Shown here one piece after another: positions 16,801 to 27,300 of a stretch of 50,985 nt of DNA. The notes below the pieces were generated by a model. The model was not told the origin of the DNA, made no database searches, and saw only the letters and a program-made list of their open reading frames with translations. A program made the translations under genes and the position numbers. This stretch comes from a virus, in IMG/VR virus record IMGVR_UViG_3300022752_002748, positions 1 through 50,985 of that record; one strand, given 5' to 3'. Within the stretch, counting starts at the first letter, position 1, and the number at the start of each line of letters is the position of its first letter.

Positions 16801-18267
16801 ACAGACATTTATATCTATTCCTGGAGGTGGATTATTGGCAGTTACGAATGCTACAACCTCGGCCTTTATAAATTCTTTGTTTATAATTAGCTGATTCTTA
16901 GCATTTATTGCATTATTACTTGCATTACTAGGATTAGTATAAACAAGACTGTTTGCCGCTAGTGCTCCATTATCAAAAATGTCAACAACTTCATTAATAG
17001 CATTAGTATATCTTGTTTGAAATATAGTATTTTGAGTATAAGGTAAAGATAATTCTATTATCTTTTTAATAGCATATCTAGTTTGAATATTTTGACTGCC
17101 TAATACATAGGCACTATTTTCTCTTGTATATGCTAACCCAGCTGTTATTGAATTATAATTTGTATTGAGTACGCTATCGTATATAGCAGCCTTAATGATC
17201 TTTGTTACATCTCGTTCACACTTAACTACAGTCGGCCCATTATATACAAAACCAACTAACTTGTCATTAATCCATCCTGCTACTTCTTCTGTTATATAAG
17301 GAACATTTGCTAGTATAGCATTTTTAGCATTTTGTTGATCCACAGTGCTACCTGTTGGATTAGGCATTGACAAATATGTTTGTACATTATATTGATTAAC
17401 TCCATTATCAAATATATTGATAATTTCATCTAATCTATTACTTAAAAAAGTTTCAGCTGCACCAGTAATACCGGGTAAAGCTAAAGTCAATGTTTTTAGT
17501 TGTTCTAATGCGGCAAGAGTCACAGCTTTTTGTGTAGTTGTAACTGCACTAGCGGTAGCATTATAATAAGTCAATCCTGCTTTTAAGCTTTGCCAGTTTC
17601 CGCCATAAGTAAGATCATAGCCTATACCTCTAAGTATTAATTCAATATCTCGTCGACAAGTATCTTCATTGTAAACAAATGTCTGGTCATAAACTAGACC
17701 ACTAGCAATCTGTAGTCCTCTTTTTACAGTTCGAACCGGAGCAGTTATTCCATCATTGTTATCGTTGCCTTTGAGAAAACTTACATAAATTCTGTTACCA
17801 CCAAACGTGTCAGCATCTTCAAAAGTAAACCCACCTTGACCGTCACTTACCAAAGTCTGGCCAAGAGTAGCAGGAGCATTAGGTAATACAAAAGTGTAAG
17901 ACTGACTAAGATCGTCTGGTACCTTAAACTGTACAAAATTTTGGCCGTTATCTGGATCTTCTTGTAACTTTATTGACTCATTTACAATAATCTCTTTATT
18001 AAATGTAGTTTTATCAATTGTAGAATTAAAAACTGCTACACCATCAACAATATTATCAATTCGACCATCATTTCCTGTATCAGTTACAAGAACCTTTGTA
18101 TTTCTTTGAAATATACTTTGTGTTATATCGCTTACACTATTATCATCTTTTCTTAGATAAATTTTTCCATCAGCGGTGTTAACTGCTAATTCACCAGGTT
18201 CAAGCTGATTAGGTGTAGGTACATTACCTGATATACTACTGCGTTTATGTTTAATCTTAGTTGCCAT
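10831..18267 (-). CDS. Giant fibre/structural protein, 2478 aa, with CxRD repeats and beta-helix
   Basis: ATG at 18267 with AGGAAAG upstream. The N-terminus (KIKHKRSSISGNVPTPNQLEPGELAVNTAD...KIYLRKDD) has the phage fibre N-terminal pattern also seen in Mtd-like proteins. Four copies of a CxRD...YD..YGG...A..YY module lie at about residues 200, 350, 489 and 652. A beta-helix entry follows at about 805-840 (ITVCVTAGDYEEDNPLIVPD). Next come a 'TGSIADDILTVSS...GTYRVNYT' module (about 1075-1140), a GRVYSSGTNELGDFKVGDF module (about 1428) and TTQKAIRSFI (about 1500). Then there are 'HGL..GD' repeats, LNGQPGSYYLDPTN, and LPTTGTLVTTTGEQTFTNKT near the end. No signal peptide or enzyme active site is evident. 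Most of these modules recur in the 3922-residue protein on the other strand. It is likely a long tail fibre or other large virion component. Confidence 0.85.
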   Translation of the reverse strand: MATKIKHKRSSISGNVPTPNQLEPGELAVNTADGKIYLRKDDNSVSDITQSIFQRNTKVLVTDTGNDGRIDNIVDGVAVFNSTIDKTTFNKEIIVNESIKLQEDPDNGQNFVQFKVPDDLSQSYTFVLPNAPATLGQTLVSDGQGGFTFEDADTFGGNRIYVSFLKGNDNNDGITAPVRTVKRGLQIASGLVYDQTFVYNEDTCRRDIELILRGIGYDLTYGGNWQSLKAGLTYYNATASAVTTTQKAVTLAALEQLKTLTLALPGITGAAETFLSNRLDEIINIFDNGVNQYNVQTYLSMPNPTGSTVDQQNAKNAILANVPYITEEVAGWINDKLVGFVYNGPTVVKCERDVTKIIKAAIYDSVLNTNYNSITAGLAYTRENSAYVLGSQNIQTRYAIKKIIELSLPYTQNTIFQTRYTNAINEVVDIFDNGALAANSLVYTNPSNASNNAINAKNQLIINKEFIKAEVVAFVTANNPPPGIDINVCGRDTGYIVDALCYDILYGGNSASIEVATAYFVGTAPVISQAGEISATVQAFTHLASVVSNVVRGILITKTSGNALTQDNTTHLTASITEANVANSLISITINVINAASLSGLPTTQYPVITWTTAALQQDYEAISDNTAVIVEDVSSYIYTAFDQFTYDVAKCQRDIEFILRGIAYDIIYGGDSQTTDAARKYYAYGVGALVNPGEAEASAVAYEYANYLVKRVIMNLGPAETFSSETRVAATPVSSLETDTVNTLFNIIITGLREGPSSIPAPVLPTATENEYALRQILIQTSNLAKIKYRVVATASNYKPNSTKITVCVTAGDYEEDNPLIVPDNVTVVGDSLRSVIMRPLNPGLNMLNCRNGAYFGEFTFRDGIVGGVPVRTFDYATAFDDVNDPSIDRWTYDRLPLSKPIITQSPYIQNVSVISFMGGNGAIIDGNLVAVPNLTPGIPEEQERPVVGSIPEQGKSFVANAFTMLSFGGTGWRLINDAYAQIVSCFQIFMLNGCFAQSGGYLSVTNSATNFGIYALRASGYSPNAFVIDRGIFADVGTTGGNFQQTLTMVGMGHEAIEHYIIRVRENQVQFTGSIADDILTVSSIQVIGPGLSVGSILSAHTIRPGTTIVATAAEEPGVLTGSNGLGTYRVNYTNTTASCTIYATHTDTAEITGNYKDIPTEYLVDAAVDINTATDIITFSTDHNLTSGDSLEYDPNGNVKIAGLDAGQTYYAEVLTPNTIRLYFDESFKVRVDFFQLGSGTHKFLSNVEELFVEGLLESHNTYQILTLNAGSYTFVRGRSIDAISGGSPVKAYVYYWDPTNYKLIVSIELVTIGSITYRSPFNDTSSSTILADHAPIPTVNVSVTNVLSTTQYYTNKIKVLSTKAGSSFDNSQDLKGKVSFLHRPSIVNSSSHTWEYAGSGIDYNALPQNGGKGNVIYEQYVELPGRVYSSGTNELGDFKVGDFIVAFNRTGTITFKNQVNIAELAVIKLAFSDVVIDTISIDPDLGGNEIGGPGNNRLTTQKAIRSFITNNLGTFIGKKVSTNSEPGAVVQLNAQGQINSDLLPIPNSFQSIITEGYNSRFLEYEDIPANNLNSGDLVTEEFTQQTLTLSTNLTGSDGDVIYQASTGAYGLLKGTVTSSNTITVTKGNSLGIFGNSSNVILGSWFYTSISSYYAPPGTFNNVDQKFIGGANELLFNVTDYDGVDRTALLSTIAVGHTISIRMKNSPSRYVLYKIRSASNLISAFSFQVTYLFSFGTPVFVGLGGVTELGLYNFNSSSNYNYIFTAGSIVNLSKNLTYTVNSVASPVSSSLPYFLKKDSDSQYLVLASGRTYDFTYNGQVNSLNGSIGRIYDYRTGIIIAIALTSQGNGYTTNGVYYNVELVAGSGVFADITVSNNSVTSVDIVRGGKGYAVNSTINLPNASIGGKSAGGVQAFITVTVVESRLYVIRDSSSSSFTASSTNIDYIRDNTSSTLTIDQGGSTTSSFNTVSNVDYTNNIFTITSHGLTDGDIVTYDTNFSLPIQGLVNSTEYYVSVLTANTFQLSTNYALSSIIDIVAPVDSARTQYFIRKILSTQLESIRVANHGLDTGTAVKFLNNFYYVGSVTANNFSLHVLKSDALDSINGLTINPLNLSAATGNTNILVYDVSIISTVNTASGDANNWTVISTTDIDAGNIVSGVISTSRLAAAGYANTDTFLRGDSNWVPAVQSIREAADGPLFFLASGDSSGYYGNVEIDIERVAGDLGDAIYTNLGVARFLKDQFDVSTDGSGAVLVKDGVVDAIKLNGQPGSYYLDPTNYTGVVPSSKGGTGVNNNFAIAVGGEISTVGRLYTVSNITNQSRNLQFTLTDDTSLTLPTTGTLVTTTGEQTFTNKTFINVAIEGNVSIISQGTGISLDTGFFLVVSTTNVFIIDTWDKTLYRSAKYMIQITQDNNYQVSELMVLHNGSQAQFSEYALLYNNQALGTYTVVINTNEVRLRIQMGSSNSATIKVFKKLMNI

Positions 18268-18287
18268 GTTACTTTCCTATATAGGGT

Positions 18288-18333
18288 GGGTCAGACCTTT
18301 CGGTGCCCAAGGGTCAAGACTTTTGTCGCCCAA
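18288..18333 (-). promoter_or_regulatory. Two tandem, covarying RNA hairpins between giant genes
   Basis: Two abutting 23-bp units (18288-18310 and 18311-18333) start right after the stop codon of the 3441-residue gene. In the transcript each unit can fold as GGGC, a 3-bp inner stem, an AAAA or GAAA loop, then YUGA and CCC. The inner stems are GAC/GUC in one unit and ACC/GGU in the other, so two base pairs are changed on both sides while pairing is kept. The ribosome site of the 2478-residue gene lies just downstream. There is no U tract, so it is not a standard terminator. Candidate roles are a protein-binding site, an mRNA processing or stability element, or translational control. Confidence 0.55.
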
Positions 18334-21300
18334 TTAATAACTTCCGCCATCTATCACATCTGTCCAGATTGGTACATTATTTACATCTGTTGTTAATACT
18401 CCATAACTTGTTGTCTGATTTGAAACTCCTGGATCGCTTGCTGCTGTAACTTGTAAAGGATTGCTTCCATTACCATATAAAATGCCTTTAGAAGTGAAAG
18501 AACTTACACCTGTTCCACCATATTCGACTAGTAAATCAGTAACTAATGTTACTTCTCCAAAGTGCCCTTTGGCAAATCTCTTGGTTAGTTCACCAAGGTT
18601 ATGTGTCATATTAACATTAGGAACAATATTAGCTCTTGTAATAATGCCATTTTCAGCGATAATGTCTGATTCAAAATTTACGCTTGGAGTAATACTGATA
18701 CCTGAACTGTCAGTAGTATCAATATTGTTGCCTGAAATAGCAACTGTTTCTAAATTAATCCTTCCTGTTCCGTGTGCAGTAAACACAAGATCTGTGTTAC
18801 CTGACACTGTTGTAATAGAATTAGTATTAATGGTTAGTTGACTGTTAACTTGTATAGTACCAGTTTGCTTGGTATCAGCAAGTAGTAATATATTACCAAC
18901 ACCCTGTGTATTAATTTCAAAGTCACTATTACTAGCAGTGGTTTCTATTCTATTACCGACAATTTGTATATCATCTGTTCTTAAAGGACCACCATTAATA
19001 TCACCTGTAAGATTTAACGAACCTCTAATTTCCACATCTCGCTTGGCAATTATATTACCTTCGATAACCATACCTCTAGCAATGTTTACACTACCTAGGT
19101 TTGATGTTCCTAGATAATTTAATTGTGTATTAAAATTAGCAATGTTTATTGTGCTAGCGGCTCCGACGAAATTTAATGTTTGTACAGTATTATTAAGTAG
19201 ATTAAAAGTTGTTTTATTAGTCGTTAAATCACCACCCTTGACCTGTAGGTCGCCTAGCAATACTACATTATCGTTATTAATAGTATAAACACCGTTGTTT
19301 CCAGCTGCTCCAGTATTAATTGTTTCAGCTGCTCCAAAAGCATTCACTGTTGTAGCCACAGTATTAAAAACATTTTGTGTAGTTTGAGATCCTACTACGG
19401 TGGGATTATTAATTTCTAAAGTACCACTATCAGCACCTATCTCTATAGTTGTAGCTGCCAAGAAAGCATTAACTGTTATTGCAGTTGTAGCAAACACATT
19501 CTGTAAAGTTGACGATCCTACTAGTGTTCCACTATTAATAGTTGTTGTACCACCTGCGTTACTGCCAATGTTTACATTTGTTGTACTACCAGCAGCTCCA
19601 CTAGTACCAAGGTTTATAGTTTTAGTAGTAGCACTTGCTGTAATTCCTGTACCAAAATTATATGTACTTGCTGCTGTACTTGCATTACCAATGTTTATTG
19701 TCTGTGCCGCAGCAGCATTACCTAGATTTAAAGTAGTAGCAGCATTACTTAAATTTAATGTAGTAATATTAGTATTGAAAATGTTAGCAGTTCCACTAGC
19801 TTGATCACTTGTTATGGTAGGAGTTGGGCCATTCATATTGAATGTAACACTAGTGGCATTTGATTGCGTAATTACAGGATTACTAATTGTCACTGTGCCT
19901 GTGCTGGCACCAATATTAATACTAGTTGCAGCTCTAAACGCATTCACAGTGGTAGAATTTGTGTCAAATACATTAGCAGTAGCAGCATTTGTTACCACTG
20001 TTGCGGTGCCTGAAGTGGAATTTCCTCTAATTGTTAATGTAGAATTACCTGTAGTAGTTCCAATATTAACTAAGGCAGCAGCACCGCCTATGTTAGTAGT
20101 ACTTGCTCCACCTGTTGCTAGATTGACTGTACCAGTGGTTACTCCTGTATAAAGATTCACCGTACCAGTAGTAATATCACTGGTTAAATTTATAGCCCCA
20201 GCTTGAGTACTATTAATTTCAAATGTGTTATTTGAATTGAGACTTGAACCTAAAGTTAGTGTAGTAGCAGTAGTAGCATTTAATGCAATATTAATAGCAG
20301 TACCAACACCAAATAAATTAGCTGTTAATATCTCTGTATTGAACAAGTTTGCTGTAGTAACACCAGCATTAGTTCTTATAGTTGTTATACCTGTAGTAGC
20401 ACTACCTCGGACTTCTAATACACTATTCGCTGTAGTAGTTCCAATATTAACTAAGGCAGCAGCACCGCCTATGTTAGTAGTACTTGCTCCACCTGTGGCT
20501 AAGTTGACCGTACCAGTAGTAACTCCTGTATAAAGATTTACAGTACCAGTAGTAACATCACTGGTTAAGTTTATAGTACCACTACCATCAGTTCTACTGT
20601 TAATCTTAAATATGTTACCTGTGATATTAGCACCACCAAACGTCAATGTGCCTGCACTAGTAGCAGCTATACCGACATTTACACCAGTGCTTGCTCCAAA
20701 TATATTTCCTGTAGTAACATATGTGTTTAATAAATTACCAGTTGTTACTCCAGTATTGGTCCTAAGTTCTACAGTTCCAGTAGTACCATTACCTCTCAAC
20801 TCTATGATACTATTGCCTGTAGTAGTTCCAATGTTGAGTATAGCAGCAGCACCGCCTATGTTAGTAGTACTTGCTCCACCTGTGGCAAGGTTGACTGTAC
20901 CAGTGGTTACTCCTGTATAAAGATTTACAGTACCAGTAGTAACATCACTGGTTAAGTTTATAGTACCAGCTGCGGTACTATTAATTTCAAAAATATTACC
21001 TGTTATAGTAGGACCAAATGTCAATGTACTTGCACTTGCTGCACTTACTCCAACATTAACTGCTGTAGCCGCTCCTCCTAAGTTTAAAGTAGTAGCATTA
21101 GTATTAGCTAGATTAAAGGTGGTGGTGCTTACTATTAGATCACCACCGTCAATATTCACATCGCCGTCTACATCTAAATTGTGATTTATATTGGTAGTAC
21201 CTGTACTTGCACCAATTTCAACAATGGTAGCAGCACCACCAAAATTAATTGTAGTAGCAGTTGTATTAAATAAATTCTGTGTGGTCAAAGCACCGACAAT

Positions 21301-24300
21301 AGTCCCACTATTGATTGTAGTTGTTCCTGCTACACTGCTACCAATATTAACATTAGTTGTACTTGCTGTAACTCCACCAGTACCAAGGTTTACTGTTTTT
21401 GTTTTACTACTAGCGGCAGGAGCAGTAGCAAAATTATATGTACTTGTATCAGTACTAGCATTACCAATACTAATTGTCTGAGCAGCAGTAGAATTACCTA
21501 TGTTTAATGTAGTGGCTGCACCAACAAAGTTTACTGTGGTAGCTGTTGAATTAAACAAGTTAGCTGTAGTCATTGCTGTGACTAAGTCTAGTGTTGTATT
21601 TGTACTGCTTGGACTTATGCTCATTCTATCGGTGCCGGTTTGAAGAACAGTTCCAGTTGTCAGTGTTGTACCTGTAGTAAATGTAATTGATCCACCTGTG
21701 GCATTTCCAGTACTAAGTCCACCTTGCAACAGTAAATTAGCAGCACTGACATTAGTTCCTGCCCCGTCCGTTCCTCTAAGTATTCTAGCACTTGGAGTAG
21801 CAGAACTAGCATCATTTCCTAAAACTATATCAGTTCCTGGATTTAATACTAGATTTGCTGTACCATTAGTTATCAAGTAGGCCGTGAGGTTATTATCTCC
21901 TAGCCTAAAAGTATCTGCATTAACTTGGAAATCTCCAGTTCCATGAGGTTCTACTACAATATTACCATTGGTTCCTTGATTTATTAAAATATAGCCTGCA
22001 CTAACTTTAGTTGTAGTTCCTATATTTGTAGTGTATGTAGCTGCTGTTAAGGCTGTTGATATTACAAATGTAAATGAATTAGCACTGGCGGTAGCTACTG
22101 TCCATGTTCCGTTCAGCTTAGATTGTTCAGTGGTTGTTGCCCCACTAATAGTAATAATATCACCTGCCACTAATCCGTGAGCATTAAGGTTGCCTGTAAC
22201 CGTGGTTGTACCAGCACCAACATAACTTGTAATAGCTAATACAATACTATTACCTGTTTTTAATGTTAGGTTCGATTCTCCATTACTAGTTATATATGTA
22301 TCACTATTACTATCCCCTACTCGCAGTGTATCTGCATCAAGATATACATCACCTGTTCCATTTGGAGTTAACACAATATTACCGTTCACGCCATTGTTAA
22401 TTACAATAGTTCCACTATTAGTTCCATTATTAGTGCTTAATGTAAGATTAGAATTTCCTTGAGTAGTTATTGTAGAAGCAATGTTATTTGCTCCAACTTG
22501 TAGTGTGGTACTATTTAATTTTAGTGTTTGAACGGCAGCATTACCTGCTATCATTTGTCTAATAACAAAGTCAAAATCTTCTGTGCTAGAATTAATATCA
22601 GTGGTTATAGATTCTATAGTAGCACCAATCCTATTAACACCATCAGTGGTTTCAGTAATTAATTGTATGCCTGTGCCGATTCCTAATTGAGGAGTACCTG
22701 TTGTACTATGTACTAGTTTTATAGGAAAACTAACGGTATTAGTATTTGCATCATTAGTAGTAAAGGTTAAAGTGTTTGGTATGGCCACCGAATCGGCATT
22801 AATAGTAACTGTGTCAGTACTTGCATTGCCCAAGGTTGTATTACCATCTACTGTTAAACTGTGATTAATACTGGTTGTACCATTAGTAGAGCCAATCTCA
22901 ATATTTGTAGCGGCACCAAATAAATTAGCTGTAGTAGCTTGTGTATCGAAAACATTTACAGTGGCCACTCCGCTATTAGTTCTAATAGTAGCTATACCCG
23001 TAGTAGCATTACCTCGAACCTCTAAAACTGTATTTCCACTAGTATTTCCTAAATTAATTGTGCTTCCACCACCACCTATGTTAGTAGTACTTGCTCCACT
23101 TGTGGCAAGGTTGACTGTACCAGTGGTCACTCCTGTATAAAGATTCACAGTACCAGTAGTAACATCACTGGTCAAGCTTGTAGTACCTCCTGCTATACCG
23201 CTTATTTTAAATATATTGCCTGTTATAGTAGGACCAAATGTCAATGTACTAGATGCAGTGGCACTTTTTCCTAGATTTAAAGTTGTTGCTATGTCAGCAA
23301 AGTTTACAGTGGTTGCACTAGTAGGTAATAGATTAAATACTGTTTGATTGGTGGTAAGATCTCCGCCTTTTACTTGTAGGTCACCGTCAAGTGTTACATT
23401 ATCATTTTTAATAGTCAAAACACCGCTACTACCACTATTTCCAATATTAATAGTTCTAGCATTTCCAAATAAATTACCAACTAGATTGTTTGTATTAAAC
23501 AGGTTAACAGTTTCTACGCCTAGAGTAGTTCTAATAGTAACATTACCTGATATAGTATTTCCAACTAGTTCTAGTGTAGAATCAAGAGTGTTTCCACCAA
23601 TAGAAACTAAAGTTCCACTCCCACCAATATTAATTGTAGCAGCACCACCATTGGCAATATTGACTGTTCCTGTGGTAATACTAGGAAACAAATTAACAAC
23701 ACCGGTTATTACATCAGTGGTCAAAGAAATGTTACCGCTAGGAACTGAACTTATCTTGATTTGATTATCACTTACACCATTACCAAAAGTTAAAGTGCAA
23801 GCTGCTGATGCATCTCTAGCTAGATCAATAGTAGTAGCTTCTCCAAACAATTTTCCTACTGTAACATACTCATTGAAGATTCTAGCTTCTGTTCCATATT
23901 CATTAGTAGAGAGTTCAGCAACACCTGTTCCGTCTGATTTAGAAGAAATTAAAAGAGTACTATTACCTGAAGTTGTTCCCACTGTTAAGACAGAATTAGC
24001 TCCTCCTATGTAAGTAGAACTAGCTCCACCATCTGCTATATAAAGTGAACCAGTAGTAACACTTCTAAAAATATTAACGTCCCCAGTTGTTACATTTGTA
24101 GTAAGATTTACAGTACCTGAGGATGTACTTGCTATTTTTATTGTATTACCTGGAGTTACTGCTGTACCTATAACAAATACTAAATCGTTCAATGGAGTTG
24201 ATCCTCCCAAATCAGATCCTAATAAAGTTATTGTATCACCGACTTTGTATCCAAAACCTCTTTGTACAAGAGTAATTGTTACATTACCGAAATAGTTGGT

Positions 24301-27300
24301 ATCGTTTCCAGTCTTAACAATATTAAATGTTGCTCCCCCTCCGGTACCACCTGATGTGCCGCCGCCAATTGCTCCTCCTGAGCTATCTACTACATTATTA
24401 TATGTGCCTGGAGAAGATATACTAATACCGGCAGGAGAATCAAATGTAGTTACACCTGGTATTAAAGCACCACCTGATAAAATATTACCGAAAATAAATT
24501 GTCCGTCAAGTGCAGCACCAGAAGCAATATTCAATGTTTGTGATGTGCCTGCAAAATTTACTGTGGTAGCATTAGTCTGTAGTAAATTAAAAGTGGTCTG
24601 GTTAGTAGTTAAATCTCCACCATTTACTGCTAAATCACCGGCAAGTAATGTATTTCCACTAGCCACATATACAGCATAAGGATTTGTAATTGTAGTGTTT
24701 GTGCCTGCAAGAGGAGCATTCGCAACATATAGTGTAGCAGCATTAGTTAATGTTACAGCATTAGTACTAGCAAAAGTAGGTTGACCTAGGCTATTTGATA
24801 CTCGTATTGGTATAGTAGTACTAGCAGTTGACGAAGTATCAGTAAATGTAGATCCAATATCAGCAATACTAATACCTGTGGTAGTCCAACTACTAGTGGA
24901 TATTGCACCTGTCCTCGCTAGACTACCGCCAATGTAGGTGTTTTTCGCTATACCAAGACCGCCATCTATGACCACACCTCCGGTGGTAACACTGGTGCTG
25001 TCTTTAGTTGAATTTAAATTGATAACTGCTGTGGCTCCAGTTGAGCCAATGTCCATCGTAGTAGCAGCAGCAGCAAAATTTACTGTGGTAGCATTAGTCT
25101 GTAGTAAATTAAAAGTGGTCTGGTTAGTAGTTAAATCTCCACCTTTTACTTGTAAGTCACCTTCTATAACTGTATCACCTACACTGCTTACACTGAACTT
25201 GGTACTAGCAGCAGCACCAGCAGCCATAAGTTTAAGGTTAAAGCTAAAATCTTCACTGCCGCTGGTCACATCAGTAGAAGCAGCTTCTAATATCATACCG
25301 GTACGATTAGTGTCATTGGCTGTTTCAGTTACAAAAGTAATACCTGTTCCAATACCATTGGCTGGAGTACCTGAAGTAGTATGTCTTACAGTAAGTGGAG
25401 ATGACACACTGCTATTCGACGCATCATCTATGGTTAAAGCACCACCTAATACAAAGTCTCCAGATAATGTAGTTGATCCATTAATTGTAATTGTGTTATT
25501 GCCAGTAGGATCAATTGTAATTCCGCCAGCCTGAGTAGAAATAGTATTACCAGATATAATAATATTACCAGTGGCAACCTGTGTAGGATCAATTACTGTA
25601 GTGTTTGAACCGCTGGTAAAATTAATACCAGTTAGACTAGAAACATCAAAATTAGCTCCGCTGAATGTAACCGCTCCTGTTTCAAAGTCTACACTAAAAA
25701 AATCTCCAATTCTAAAATTACCTTCTTGGTCTACACTTTCATAAAATACTCTACCAGTATTAACTTCAATAACTTCATTAGCCTGATTAACTGTGGCCTT
25801 GTTATTGGTCAAATCATATCCTGTACCTATGTAGGCAAAATTATGAGCCATTAACTGTATAACAACATCGGCTCCATCTGCTTTTACACCTTGATTACCA
25901 TAAACATTAGCACTGCTTATACTACGCATTTCAGCAGCAAATTCTTTACGATCGTAGCGAGTAATACCTGTGGCTGTTCCACCACCACTGGATCTAATAT
26001 CTTGAATAGTAACTCCATCATCAACAATCACTGTACTACCATTAGACCCATTAAGATGTAATAACAATACAGTATTAGAATCACCAACAAAAGCTGAAGC
26101 AGGCTGTGTAAAATTACTTGTTCCGTACTTGGCTACACCCTTGACGATCCTTACTTCATCAAAGTACCCTGTTGTTGTAAAACTTGTAGCAGTGTAACTA
26201 GTCCCTAATTTAAATGGTTTTGAACTACCATAGTCTCCTGAATCTGTATATGTAGTAGACACTGTTCCATTCAAAGCCACTCTAGTATCAGTTCCAGATC
26301 TGTATATTGCCACATGATTCCATGCTGCTGCGGTGCAGGTGTTTGAGCTTGTAATACGATAAGATCCATTTACAAATAATCTTAAATTACCAGCACTATT
26401 CATTTCAATATAAAGACTAACTTCCGTAGCTGTGGTTCTCATGTCTAATAAAACTTGTTGCGTACCTATAGCATCTGGCTTCCAAAAGAATTCTACAGTG
26501 AAGTTGCCTGTTCCGAACCCAAAATCAGGATCATTTATTAGACTAATATAATCACTGCTGGCTGAGGCAATTCTTAAACTACTTGCACCAAATTTAGGAG
26601 AAGTTGTGCTTAACTGGGCACTGCCATGGACCAAAACAGTTTTATTATCACGATTAGCATTGGTTTTAAAACCGCTTACACTACCGTCTAAAGTGTAGGT
26701 ATTTCCACTAATAGCTTCTATCACTCCTTGAGCTAGAATAGTTGTTCCGTCATTGGCGTAGTATCTCAGTGAGTTACCAACATTCCATGTGCCTGTAGTG
26801 CCTGTGAGACTGATATAAGTTTTACCATCGGCTCCACGACCACTGGCTCCTACTACACCTTCTATGGCTAGATCAGCAAAATATGTAAAACAGTTTAACC
26901 ATTCGGTACGAGCTCCGTTAGTCATAATACAAGCACGACTATTAGGTACAATAAAGGTACACTCATTAAAAAGTATAGCTGCTTCTAAACTGGCACGAGT
27001 GACACGACTACCATCTATATACACTCCGCGACCTGCATTAGCACTAACGAAACCATAAGGGTCACTTGCTGTTACTGTAGATCCTTTATTAATCACAGTA
27101 ACACGTTGAATGTAAGGACTACGACTTGCAACAGTTACAGTGGCAGCGGTATTAAATCTAAAAGCATAACCTGTATTAGCTCCGCTGTTATAGAACATGT
27201 CAGCAATAGTTAATTCTTCGACTGTAGTTTCTCCGTTAAGCAAAAAGCAATCATTAGAGTTTGTTCCCGCAGTAGGTTTAAGCATAGTGCTACGTATACC

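Noticed and set aside
18461-21880. Several open frames of 80-200 codons on the + strand opposite the 3441-residue gene
   Set aside because: They are hydrophobic Val/Leu/Pro-rich translations of the antisense of a Thr/Asn/Gly repeat gene, without ribosome sites, and follow the repeat period. They are shadows of the real gene.
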